From NCBI GenBank assembly GCA_031216915.1, contig CM062297.1, positions 544,444,971 to 544,508,970 of the forward strand: DNA of 64,000 bases, in the 5' to 3' direction. Shown in pieces: positions 1-12,395 of this stretch (position 1 is its first letter; the number at the start of each line of letters is the position of its first letter). The notes under the pieces are model-generated. The model ran no database searches, had not been told where the DNA came from, and saw only the letters and a program-made list of their open reading frames with translations. Source of the stretch: Pictodentalium vernedei. Taxonomy: Eukaryota > Mollusca > Scaphopoda > Dentaliida > Dentaliidae. The position numbers and the translations under genes were made by a program.

Positions 1-1589
1 ATGTTTCGTTGTTATTTCTACAAAAAACGATTCAAACACATGGGGTATAAATATTGACAAGTCTTCACATACTTTGTAAGATAAGTTATCCTTTATAAAT
101 ACTCATACCGCACCCCTCCCGTTATCTTCTGGGGGTTGCGTACGAGTAACAAAGGGATGATAACCTTCAAGCTCATATGAAATGTTTTGTCAAATATTAA
201 AAACTTCAGTTAGGCCAAAGATATCAAATAAATTCTTATTCGGTTGGTTATCACAAATTAAATCGTGAAGGTGGTCCCAATTGGCATTAAGACTGTGGCA
301 ATTCATATTGAAGACAGAAAAGGTTTTGTTATTAACTGTAGGCAAGTCTTTGGTTTACTGTAATACTTACAATTAAGATCAGTCAACGAAAAGGGGGAGG
401 AGAATGTATCATTTCTGTTATTGGCTATTGTATCATTAAAAGTTGACACAAAGTCATACTGACTACTGTTCTCGATCTCATCAAGAGTGATTGTATTAGC
501 CATAATGTTGGTTTGTGAATTTTGAAGGTATTACATGACTAATTAATGAGCAGTGAAATAAGTATTCGTTGTACTGACAATAGAAAAAAAGACAAACTTT
601 CAGAATACCTGAGGCAACCCCTCTGCCAAGCCTTAGCAAAATATATTTACAAAACATGAAAAAAATTTGGAGTAATTGGATGGGGACATTTTCCTTTTTA
701 AAATGTGCTTTTATCTCAAAACACAAGGGTCATGGAATTATCTCTAAACACAAGGGTTGTGGAATTGGGAGTATGAACTGTTGACTAGAACATGAGATAT
801 TTTCACCAAGTATTGATATTGTGGGGGAGGAGAGAGTGGGTGGTGATAGGCTTGGAACCAAGAAAAAAAGGGGGTATGAACTATTGACTAGAACATGAGA
901 TATTTACATCAAGTATTGGTATTGGGTTACTAGTCGTTTTTCTTACCAAATTAATGGTAGTGTTTGTGGTAATAATAAAAATAATAATAAATGTATTTCA
1001 ATTTGTATAACTTTTTATCCATGGTGGGCAAACACTCATGGTGGATAAAGAGTTAGGGAATTGGCAAAACTGTCTAGTAATGCTAATTTGAACAGAATGA
1101 ACTATCCTGTTGGGGGGAGTATACCATTGGGAGGGAGCATACCACTAGAGTTTTATTATGTTTCCTAATCCTCCCTAAAACACAGTACATGGTCCCCCAA
1201 TGGAAGGAGCTCATACCCCTCATTCCAATGAGGGGCCACAAGCTATGCCTTTGAGAAAGAAAATAATATTTAATGAGTTGGCAAGCTCACCCCGATGAGG
1301 AGTCACATGCCATGCCTCTGAGACAAAAATGAACATTTTTAGTTTTTCAAAAATATTTTAAAAGTGTCATCTATTTCCCGTGGGGGGCAAGGGATTTAAA
1401 AAATGCCAAAAACTGCATGGTAAATGCTGATATGCACAAATTGAATTTTGTGTGGGAGGCACGATACCTCTTGGAGGAAGCATGCCATCATTTTTAGCTC
1501 AACTTTGACGAAGTCAAATTTGAGCTATTGTCATGGCCCGTCGTCCGTCTGTCTGTCTGTCCATCTGTCCGTCTGTCCGTACGTCAACA

Positions 1590-2560
1590 ATTGGCTATGG
1601 CTCAGGCTAGAGGTCGTATTTATGAACCGATCTTTACGAAACTTCTTGTGTACCTTTGTTATGACCCTGGGACGGGAACGAGTGTTTTTAGGTGTGGTCC
1701 GAAATTCAAGATGGCTGCCAGCGGCCATTTTGTACCGATGATGCAAAAATCAGTTTTTTGTACAGAACTTCTGTATGAAAGTTCTGATTTGATAAAGTTT
1801 TGTATAAATGTTTAGTACCATGGGATACATCACATATAATACGGGTTTTTTTCTCGTGCGTAAATTATGCAAATTAGACTGACTTTGATTTATTTAGTGT
1901 TACTTTCAAAGCTGTAAGTGCCAAGCTGCTATGGCTCGGGCTAGAGGCCGTATTTATGAACCAATCTTTACGAAACTTCTTGGGTACCTTTGTTATGACC
2001 GTGGGACGAGAACGAGTGTTTTTGGGTGCAGTCCCAAATTCCAGATGGCTGCCAGCAGCCATTTTGTACCGACGATGCCGAAATCTGTTTTTTGTACAGA
2101 ACTTCCATATGAAAGCTCTGATTTGAATAATTTTTTGTATGAATGTTTAGTACCATGGGATACATTACATATATTACAGGTTTTTTTCTTGTGCGTAAAT
2201 TATGCAAATTAGGCTAACTTTGATTTATTTAGTGTTACTTTCAGCACTGTGAGTGCAAATCCCAATACGGCTCAGGCTAGAGGCCGTATTTATGAACCGA
2301 TCTTCATGAAACTTCTTGGGTACCTTTGTTATCACTGTGGGACGAGAAGGAGTGTTTTGGGGTCCAGTCTGAAATTCAAGATGGCCGCTAGCAGCCATTT
2401 TGTTCGAAATTAAGTGCAATCAGATTTTTGCGCAGAACTTCCAAATGAAAGATCTGATTTGAATAAATTTTTGTATGAATGTTTAGTACAATGGGATACA
2501 TTACATATAATACAGAGTTTTTCTCGTGAATAAATTATGCAAATTAGGGGTCCGGGTGGG
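1590..2560 (+). repeat. Three diverged 335-bp repeats after a GTCY microsatellite
   Basis: GGCTAGAGGYCGTATTTATG recurs at 1604, 1938 and 2274 (spacing 334 and 336). Each unit continues through ACGAAACTTCTTGGGTACCT to AATTATGCAAATTAG. It is preceded at 1496-1580 by a palindromic end (TAGCTCAAC...TTTGAGCTA) and a GTCC/GTCT microsatellite. Frames of 60-100 codons through the array are repeat artefacts. Inverted single or double copies occur at 52800-53160 and 62560-63660. Confidence 0.8.
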
Positions 2561-2790
2561 ACTTAGAAAATTTTGGACCAAAATCCGGAAATTAGTTTTT
2601 TGGTTTTTTATGCGTTTTGGTCAATTTTAAGACAAAAAAAAAAAAATTTTTTTTTACACTGAAAATTTGGGGTCCGGGTGGGACTTAGAAAATTTTGGAC
2701 CAAAATCCGGAAATTAGTTTTTTGTGTTTTGATGCATTTTGGTCAATTTTAAGAAGAAGAAGAAAAAATTTTAGTCTGAAAATATTTTGT
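2547..2790 (+). repeat. 122-bp tandem pair
   Basis: GGGGTCCGGGTGGGACTTAG starts units at 2547 and 2669. Each continues AAAATTTTGGACCAAAATCC and ATTTTGGTCAATTTTAAG. A short, A/T-rich duplication at the end of the previous array. Confidence 0.8.
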
Positions 2791-4139
2791 TTGGGACTGA
2801 AAATTTCCACACAAAAATAATAATCTACAATGATTGGTCTTAATCTGTAGTCCATTACAATCACCTTGTAATTCTTTTATTATATTTGACTGGGCCAAAA
2901 CAAATACTAATTCCTGTCATATTCATTATTCAGTTGTCTTGGTCACAGCAAGTACTAATTCCTGTCATATCCAAGTTGAGCTACAGAGTCATTGACTCTT
3001 TCATTTATTATGTTTTCAATTATCTTGTCAAAAAATGCTGATTTGCACAAGTCAGATTTTGTGTGGGATGTATGATACCTTTGGGAGGGAGCATACCATC
3101 ACTTTTTATTTTGATATCAATAAACCTTCCCAAAAAACACAGCATATGACCCACTGCTGGAAGGATCTCATTGTGCTCATTCCAATGAGGGGTCACAAGC
3201 CATGCTTTTGAAAAAAGGAAACTTTTCAAAAACATTTTTATGGGTGTTCTCTGTTGCCACAGTGGGTAAAGGGTAAAGGAACTAGCGAGAACTGCCTGGT
3301 ATAACTGGAACATGAAATATTTACACCAGGTATTGGTATTAATGGTAGTTAAAAAATATTTCCAGGACTGCTCTGACTGAGCTGATTGATATTCCTCATC
3401 TACTAAATATGCATATAAGTTTGAGTTTTCTAAGTGACAAGTTAAATTAAGATGAATTACCATTTGTCTTAATTGACTTAATATTGAGAGGGGGTGGGGG
3501 GGGGGGGGGGGGGTAGTAGTCTTGGAACAAAGAAATAAGGGAGTATGAACTGTTGACTAGAACAGGAGATATTTACACCAAGTATTGATATTGTGGGGGG
3601 GAGGAGAGGATGGGACTGGGTGGTGGTAGACTTGGAACCAAGAAAAAAGGGGGTATGAACTATTGACTGGAACATGGGATATTTACATGAAGTATTGGTA
3701 TTGGGTTACCAGTTGATTTTCTTACCAAATTACTGGTAGTGTTTGGGGTAATAATAAAAATAATAATAACTAGAGAAACAGAATTTACTGCATCCAGTAA
3801 ATTCAAGTCTGTGTGAAAAGGGTTAAAGTATCAGGAAAAAACTATATAGAAAGAGAATTTATGGAGGCTTATTTTCAGGAATAAAATATTTCTAAACAAA
3901 TCAGAAATGGATTTTCGTTAACAGTATTTACAGATATTCATACAGGAATCAGAACAACTTTTCTAACTTTTCTAAGAAACCAGAAAAGGCATACATGTGC
4001 ACAACATTTAAAGGGTTCGCTCAAGGAATCAGAAATTGACATTACCGGCTCTGCCATTTATTTGAATGATGAGATACATGTATAATTTTCAAAATTGCAT
4101 TAATTTGTATAAAATGCAATTCCTAATCGGTCTGAAAAC

Positions 4140-5009
4140 CAGAAATGTGATTTCCAGCAATTTGGAAAATGCACTCAATGATCCCTGGGTGACCTCAGTG
4201 ACCTTGACCCATATTGTGAACCTCCATCGAGTGTCAACTCATTTGGTGTTGGTCCCAGGTCCATACATCATACCATGCTTGAGATATGAGTGTGACCCAC
4301 TTTCAAAATTTTTGGCCCCACCCACTTTTTTCGTGAAAAAATGCATGTATGAACTTTGGGAAAGCATTTGGAAGTAAAAAAAATGTGATTTCCAGCAATT
4401 ATGGAAAATACACTCATTGACCCCTGGGTGACCTCAGTGACCTTGACCCATATTTTAAACCTCCATCGAGTGTCGACTCATTTGGTGTTGGTCCCAGGTC
4501 CATGCATCATACCATGCTTGAGATATGAGTGTGATCCACTTTCATGGCCACGTCCACTTTTTTTCGTGTTTTTTTTCGTGTAAAATTGCATGTATGATCT
4601 TCCGGGAATGCATTATGGAGACAAAAAATGTGATTTCCAGCAATTTTGAAAAATGCATTCAATGACCCTGGGTGACCTCAATGACCTTGACCCATATTTT
4701 GAATCTCCATCGAGTTTCGACTCACTTGGTGTTCGTCCCAGGTCGATACGTCATACCATGCCGGAGATATGGGCGTGACCCACTTTCAAAACACCCCTAC
4801 AGACACCCCTGAAGCCCCAGGAATCTGAAAAACATAGGTGGCCGAGAACTTCTGACAGTCTATCAGTATGCCAAAAATCACGATTTGTTTTTGAGTTATC
4901 GTGTGGACAAGGAAGAATATAGAAGACAGAAGACAGGAGAAGAAGAAGAAAAAAAAGAAAGAAAAAGAAACCGTCCAAAAACAATAGTCTGTGTGTTTTA
5001 CACAGACTA
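4140..5009 (+). mobile_element. Element with three 240-bp units and a terminal hairpin
   Basis: ATGTGATTTCCAGCAATTT starts units near 4145, 4384 and 4628 (periods about 239 and 244). Each has GGGTGACCTCAGTGACCTTG and ATCATACCATGCTTGAGATA. The array leads into a purine-rich tract and a terminal hairpin (stem TAGTCTGTGT at 4985-4994, partner 5000-5009). The layout, tandem core then hairpin end, is like the other elements in this window. Confidence 0.65.
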
Positions 5010-5990
5010 ATAATAAATGTATTCCAATTTGTAAAACTTGTTATCCATGGTGGGCAAACACTCATGGTGGATAAAGAGTTAGGGAATTGGCAAAAATTGT
5101 CTAGTAATACTAATTTGAAGTGTCCTGTGGGGAGGAGTATACCTTTGGGAGGGAGCATACCACTAGACTTTTTTATGTTTCCAATTCTCCCCCAAAACAC
5201 AGTCCATGGCCCCTCAATGGAAGGAGCTAATACAGCTCATTCCAATTAGGGTCCACAAGCTATGCCACTAGGACAGAAAATAATATTATTTTATTTACCA
5301 AATTAATGGTAGTGTTTGGGGTAATAATAAAAATAACGATAAATGTATTTCAATTTGTAAAACTTGTTATCCATGGTAGGCAAACACTCATGGTGGATAA
5401 AGAGTTAGGGAACTGGCAAAAATTGTCTAGTAATACTAATTTGAAGTGTCCTGTGGGGAGGAGTATACCTTTGGGAGGGAGCATACCACTAGACTTTTTT
5501 ATGTTTCCAATTCTCCCCCAAAACACAGTCCATGGCCCCTCAATGGAAGGAGCTAATACAGCTCATTCCAATTAGGGGCCACAAGCTATGCCACTAGGAC
5601 AGAAAATGATATTATTTTATTTACCAAATTAATGGTAGTGTTTGGTGTAATAATAAAAATAACGATAAATGTATTTCAATTTGTAAAACTTGTTATCCAT
5701 GGTGGACAAACACTCATGGTGGATAAAGAGTTAGGGAATTGGCAAAAATTGTCTAGTAATACTAATTTGAAGTGTCCTGTGGGGAGGAGTATACCTTTGG
5801 GAGGGAGCATACCACTAGACTTTTTTATGTTTCCAATTCTCCCCCAAAACACAGTCCATGGCCCCTCAATGGAAGGAGCTAATACAGCTCATGCAAATTA
5901 GGGGCCACAAGCTATGCCACTAGGACAGAAAATAATATTATTTTATTTACCAAATTAATGGTAGTGTTTGGGGTAATAATAATAATAAAT
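5010..5990 (+). repeat. Recent 326-bp tandem triplication
   Basis: Three nearly identical 326-bp units (landmarks TTATCCATGGTGGGCAAACA at about 5040, 5366 and 5692). Identical 89-codon frames in the second and third copies reflect the repeat, not a gene. Older single copies lie at 945-1260 and about 3040-3780. Each unit carries AGCTCATTCCAATTAGGGGC, related to the centre of the TTAA MITE family. Confidence 0.9.
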
Positions 5991-6479
5991 AGTAATAAAT
6001 AATAAAGTCTGCGATACACAAAAATTTATCCTTTTGCATCAACTATCACGAGATAGCATGACCCGGGCGACCTGCACACAATAGCAGGGGAGATAACCAT
6101 GGAACACTTTCAGTTATAACAGGAAGAAAAACAATCTTTCCCACAGTTTCAAGTTACAGTAGACGAGACTCTTCCCACTACTTTTGAGAAAAACAACATG
6201 CATAACAAGTTTCCCATCTGTGATGTCATCACTTACACAGAACACACAATCCAGGAAATGGATTTTGTATGCATAATATGTTTTAAGGCCTCTGCACACC
6301 GGCAAAGCCTAATGAAGGTGTCAATAACACTGTAGCTCAACTTGACAAACTTGAAATGGTGAATATGAAGATCATTGGTTCCAATTTTATTTGGTGAAAC
6401 TTCAACATAAAAGCATTGTGTGTGCACAATGTCAGAGCAATCCATGCGTTTTTAAATGTAAACTGTAAGGCTGGCTAAA

Positions 6480-9400
6480 GGAAGAATGTTGATACACAAG
6501 TGCAGTAAGTTTGGAGGTCATTGTAAACGGCAACTTTTTTCACAGAAATGAATCTACATGGTGAGGTTTTGCCTAATGAGCATGCCAAGTCCAAAAACAA
6601 TCCTACGATAAAAGTGTCCTATAGGTCATGTCAATAAAGAATGTAAATGCACAAATGCAATGGATTCAAAGAGTGTTGCCAACAACCACAGTTTTTATAC
6701 GCCCGTTTATAAAAACGGGATGTATTATGTTATCAGTCTGTCTGTCCATCTGTCTGTCCGTAAACAATTTGGTTTCCGTTCATTTAAAGTCGAACGCCTT
6801 GACGGATCGACATCAAACTTTCAGAAGTTGTTTTTAGCAATAAATTACAGGTCAAGTTCGATATTGGTGTTTCTCAGTCCATCCGCTGCAGAGTTATGGC
6901 CCTTTGAAAACACAATTTTAAAAAAAAAATTGGTTTCCGTTCATTTAAAGCCAAACGCCTTGACAGATTGACACCACATTTTTCAGATGTTGTTTTTATA
7001 CGCCCGTTTGAAAAACGGGACGTATTATGTGAATGGTCTCTCCACCCGTCTGTCTGTCTGTCCATCCGTCCATGGACACATTTCATTTCCGGAAGATAAC
7101 TTTAGTTGTAATTGTTTGAGCTGAGTTAAATTTGGCATGTGGATTTAGTATGACAAAATACAGGATGGGTTCAATTTCCGTTTCTAGCAGCCCATTTGCA
7201 GTAGAGTTATGGCTCTTTATTTATGGGAATTTAGCCCAACTTCTCGTTTCCGGACGATAACTTTAGTTTGCCTTGACCGATTTTTCTCAAATTCTCAGAT
7301 TTTGTTTTTGACCACAAAGCACAGCTGAAGTTCACCTTTGGCCATAATTGCATGTACTGTTCCATAGTTATTCCCCCTTGAATGATTGCAAATTTGTGAA
7401 TTATGTGGTTTCCGGATAACTTTAGTTTGCCTTGACTAATTTGTTTCAAATTCTCAGATTTTGTTTATGACCACAAAGCACAGCTCAAGTTCACTTTTGG
7501 CCAAAATAGCATGTACCTTTCCAGAGTTATTCCTCTTGAATTTGTGCATTTTGTGTTTGCCGGATTATAACTTTAGTATGGCCCGACTGATTTTTTATAC
7601 GCCTGTTGAAAAACCGGCAAATTATGGAATTAGTCTTTCTGTCTGTCCATTTGTCAATCCATCGGTCTGTCTGTTCGTCAACATTTGGTTTCCAGATGAT
7701 AACTTTAGTATTTTTTTTCGATTGACTCCTAAACTAAACTTGGTATGTGGTTTAATCAAAACAAAAGACAGGTCAAGTTCGAATATGGGGTCAGTTCGAA
7801 CTTCGAAGTTCCCCTGAATTATGGCCCTTGTTGGACATAGAATGCATCAAATATTTGGTTTCCGGATGATAACTTTTAATATTTATTTTCTGATTGGTTC
7901 CAAACTTGGTATGTTGTTTAATCACAACAAACTACAGGTCAAGTTTGAATATGGGGTTGGTCCGAACAATTTTCACCCTCACCCCCATCCTTACCACAAC
8001 CCTTCAAAAATCCAAAATGGGCGTATAATGTCCCGCTAGGTGGTGCTCTTGTTGATAGATAATTGATAGCTCCTATCTCTGTCACCCTCAATAAGCATAT
8101 GAAAACAACCCGATAATGAATGGGCCCTCTGAGGCATGCCAAAGGAAGATGTTAATGCACAAATGCACTAAGTTTGATGGTCATTGCTGGTGGCAATGGT
8201 CTTTTTTATGGAAATTCATAAATATACCCTGTAGGGAGTGCAAAAGGGATAAGTTGCTTCGAAAATGGCTGGTGCTAATGACAAAATTTTTTTATGGAAA
8301 TGAAAAGAAATCAACAGCTAACATCTAGAGGCCGCCCCAAACATGCATACCAAGTTTCAAACGATCCTATCATAAATGTGCCCTGTAGGGCATGCCAGAG
8401 GAAAATATTGATGCCTGACTATACTAAGTTCAAATGTCGTTGCCAATGGCAACTTTTTTTGACAGAAATGAAGATAATAGATAGCACCCATCTAGAGGGA
8501 ACCCCATACAAGCATACAAAGTTTCAAAGCGATCTGATCATAAATGTGCCCTGTAGGGTGTGCCAAAGTAATATATTGATATTTGACTAAACTACGTTCA
8601 AAGGTCAATTGCCAGCGGCAACATTTTTTGCCAGAAATGGAAGAAAATCAAAAGCTCCCATCTAGAGGTCACCCCAAATAAGCAAACCAGGTTTCAAAAC
8701 AATCTGATCATAAATGTGCCCTGCAGGGAGTGCCAAAGGAATATATTGAGGCCTGACTAATCTAAGTTCAAAAGCCATTGCTGGCGGCAACATTTTTTGA
8801 TGGAAATGGAAGAAAATCGATAGCTCCCATCTAGAGGCCACCCCAAACAAGCATACCAAGTTTCAAGGCGATCCACTTATAAATGTGCCCTGCAGGGTGT
8901 GCCAAAGAGAAATATTGATGAATAACTGCACTAAATTCATTAAAGAATGTTGCCAGTGGCAACATTTTTTTTATGGAAATGAAAGATAATCAATAGCTCC
9001 CATCTAGAGGTAACCCCAAACAAGCATACCAGGTTTCAAAGCAATCTGATCATAAATGGGCCATGTAGGGCATGCCAAAGGAATATATTGATGCCTGACT
9101 AAACTAAGTCCAAAGGTCATTGCCAGCGACAATATTTTTTGTCGGAAATGGAAGAAAATCGATAGCTTCCATCTAAAGGTCACCCCAAATAAGCATACCA
9201 GGTTTCAAAGCAATCCGATCATAATGTGCCGAAGGGAAATATTGAGATCTGACTAAACTAAGTTCAAAGGCTGTTGCCAGCGGCAACATTTTTGATGGAA
9301 ATGGAAGAAATTTGATATATCCCATCAAGAGGTCACCCCAAACAAGCATACCAAGTTTCAAATTGACCTGATTATAAATGTGCCAAAGGGAAATACTGAT

Positions 9401-10620
9401 GCATAACTGCACTAAGTTCATCGAAGGTCATTGCCAGCAGCAACATTTTTTGACGGAAAGGGAAGATAATCGATAGCTCCCATCTAGAGGTAACCCCAAA
9501 CATGCATACCAAGTTTCAAACCGATCTGATCATAAATGTGCCCTGTAGGGAATGCCAAAGGAAAATATTGATGTCTGACTAAACTAAGTTCAAAGGTCGT
9601 TGCCAGCTGCAACATTTTTTGACGGAAATGGAAGAAAATCAATAGCTCCCATCTAGAAGTTGCCCGACATAAGCATACCAGGTTTCAAAGCAAGCTGATC
9701 ATAAATGTGCCCTGTAGGGTGTGCCAAAGGGAAATATTGAGGTCGGACTAAACTAAGTTCAAAGGCCGTTGCTTGCTACAACATTTTTGGACTGAAATGG
9801 AAGAAATTTGATAGCTCCCATTTGGATGTCACCCCAAACAAGCATACCAAGTTTCAAATCGAGCCGATTCTAAATGTACCCTGCTGTGTGTGCCAAAGGG
9901 AAATATTGATGCATAACTGCACTAAGTTCATCAAAGGTCATTACCAGCAGCAACATTTTTTGAAGGAAATGGAAGATAATTGATAGCTCTAATCTAGAGG
10001 TAACCACAAACATGCATACCAAGTTTCAAACCAATCCGATCATAAATGCGCCCTGTAGGGCATGCCAAAGGAAAATATTGATGCCTGATCAAACTAATTT
10101 CAAAGGTTGTTGCCAGCGGCAACATTTTTTGCCGGAATTGAAAGAAAATCGATAGCTCCCATCTAGAGGTCACCCCACATAAGCATACCAGGTTTCAAAG
10201 CAATCCAATCATAAATGTGCCCTGTAGGGTATGCCAAAGTGAAATATTGAGGTCTGACTAAACTAAGTTCGGCATTTTTTGCCGGAATTGAAAGAAAATC
10301 GATAGCTCCTATCTAGAGGTCACCCCACATAAGCATACCAGGTTTCAAAGCAATCCAATCATAAATGTGCCCTGTAGGGTATGCCAAAGTGAAATATTGA
10401 GGTCTGACTAAACTAAGTTCAAAGGCCGTTACCAGCGGCAACATTTTTTGATGGAAATGAAGAAAATCGATAGCTCCCATCTGGAGGTCACCCCAAACAA
10501 GCATACCAAATTTCAAAGTGATCCGATCATAAATTAAACCTGTGCGGAGTGCCAAAGGAAGTTGATAATGGACGAGAAGTGATGGCAATAGTTCAGCTTG
10601 ACTTTGTCAAGTTGAGCTAA
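6480..10620 (+). mobile_element. 170-bp-unit tandem array, split by an insertion
   Basis: Units of about 165-175 bp, each with GATAGCTCCCATCTAGAGGT, CAAGCATACCAAGTTTCAAA, GCCCTGTAGGG and TTGCCAGCGGCAAC. About 15 copies run from 8057 to 10590 and diverged units at 6480-6690. Between them lies another element (6692-8054). The array ends in a hairpin, GCTTGACTTTGTCAAGTTGAGC, then TAAAA at 10620. Short frames on either strand in this array are not genes. The copies differ by 10-20%, so the array is old. Confidence 0.85.
6692..8054 (-). mobile_element. Hairpin-ended element inserted in the 170-bp array
   Basis: One end is TTTTTATACGCCCGTTT with a small hairpin (CCCGTTT...AACGGG), followed by GTCT microsatellite; it appears three times (6692, 6993 and 7595). 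The other end is CCCGCTAGGTGGTGCTCTTG at 8032-8054. Both termini are shared, in reverse order, by 17092-17806 and 19922-21298. The interior holds repeated TTTCCGGATGATAACTTTAG units. It splits an array unit: TTGCCAACAACCACAG on the left, ATAATTGATAGCTCC on the right. Confidence 0.75.
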
Positions 10621-12395
10621 AAATACATATGTGTTACCCATACAGAGGCTTCGCTGGATCTTCTGCTCAAATTGTAATAAACAATTTGTGCAAGACATCG
10701 GATTTTTTGTGCTATGATCCTTGCACTCAAACTACCTAGAGAGCCTCCACTAGTAGTGTCAAAACCGACCTGATAACATCCCCGTCCACTTAGGCTCTCA
10801 ATGCCAAAATTCTACGATGTGCTGAGAAGCCTCTGGGCTAACAGGGCATTCTACCTAGAATATGAACCCCCAAAATATGCATGCCCCCAACCAAAGTGGT
10901 ATGGACACAAGTCCAGATAAACGCCTGAACAGAAGCACATCCCTCTAATGACCTTCGACACAGAGGTCATAGGTCAAAAGTTCACAGTTCCCCAAACAAT
11001 ACACATATTTTTTCGGTATTATGTCCTGCCAAATCCAGCTTGAAAAATAAAGATCAGTGTTCCATTTATCATTCTCACATCCCTGGCATTATTAATACAA
11101 TAGCCTTTGTTCACTAAAAAAGGAACTAACCATCAAGGCCTTTGTCGAGAAGACAACAATGAATTTGTAATGATGTAAACAATGAAGAGGAAAGAGCATT
11201 TTCAACATGTGGCAAACAAAACACAAGGTTCATGAATCGATCAAAGGGAGCTCACTGTATATGAAATATTGTATTGTTTTTAGAGTCAATGTAGCAATTT
11301 TACTTGTCCATATTGAAAAAAATGTTCAACTAGGCCCTCAACTTCTACAGAATTTTGTGTGACAGCATCATACATTAATAAAATTCCATGACTTTTCCCC
11401 AAACTTTTCTGTATTTCATCATTTTCGATAACTTTTCCAGGCCTGAAAAATTATTTTTACAATTCCACGACTTTTCCAGAATTCCATGATCCACACAAAC
11501 CCTGTTTTTAAACTGATTATGCGTTTTCAGTTTGATACATCCAAAGGACAAGTACTTGAAAGGAAACTGTGCACACATGCAGTAGTTTTTCCTGACCAAT
11601 AGAAGTGTTGCATTGCTTATTATTATTGAAGGTAAAAGCAAGTCAAACACAAGTGGCCACAGGAAGTGGGAGGACAGCAAATCACTATGGGTAGGATGTG
11701 TTACATGTCCAGTATCCCACTACATGTAATATCGCATCAGGAGTCCCTGTGGATGGGTTTTCCATTTCAGAAAGTAGGATACAGTAGACTAATCACTATT
11801 TTAGAATACAAGTCAATTCTGCTCTCATTTCAACTTCACCAACAAAGCAAATGGGCAAAGATTTAACAAAGAGTGGGGTGCATAAATAGGGTTGGTTTGG
11901 AAACCTGAAACATTTCATTTTTTTTTCCTTGGCCTTCTGCGGACTTAAGGAAAAGTTTACCAATTTTCTGCAGTTTTGGGTGGTCAGAATGTTTTTGTAG
12001 ATCAAAACATAGCGTGAAGTTGATTTTATCGTGGGTGGATTGTCTCCAGTATAACTGAAAACTTAAAAAGAATCACTTTATTTCAGTTTTATTCATTTAA
12101 ATTATGCTACATCAGTAGGTAGCCATGAGACAATCACAATGTAAAAGATGAACTGACAATATAAATAATAAGTAACAAAATTTACATATAGTGATATGAA
12201 GTAATACATTTCTGATCATGTGGAATGATTTTTGGGACAAGGAAGGCCTTCTGCAGCTGGAGCAATGTAAAACAAGAAATAATACTTCACTAAAAACAAA
12301 AGTCAGCTGTATACATTATTTGACATCCCAAAGTATTTCTTCATGGTTTTTTTTTTGTGGCCATTCTTCGTCAACATTTAGATTGAAACATTTCA
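10621..12395. other. Unannotated stretch
   Basis: No convincing exon on either strand. A MITE-like block with ACTTTTCCAGAATTCCATGA lies at 11385-11515. The remaining sequence is AT-rich single-copy-looking DNA. Confidence 0.5.

Noticed and set aside
1448-2419. Overlapping 60-97-codon frames on both strands
   Set aside because: They run through GTCY microsatellite and the 335-bp repeat; both strands are open by composition.
3478-3675. Proline-rich small protein
   Set aside because: Produced by translating a G run and repeat DNA; no start context or homologue.
5306-5901. Two identical 89-codon frames
   Set aside because: They are the same frame in two copies of a 326-bp tandem repeat. No protein family, and the third copy starts differently.
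8057-10620. Regular repeats resembling a CRISPR array
   Set aside because: Units are about 170 bp and diverge along their whole length; there are no short identical repeats with unique spacers, and the DNA is animal.
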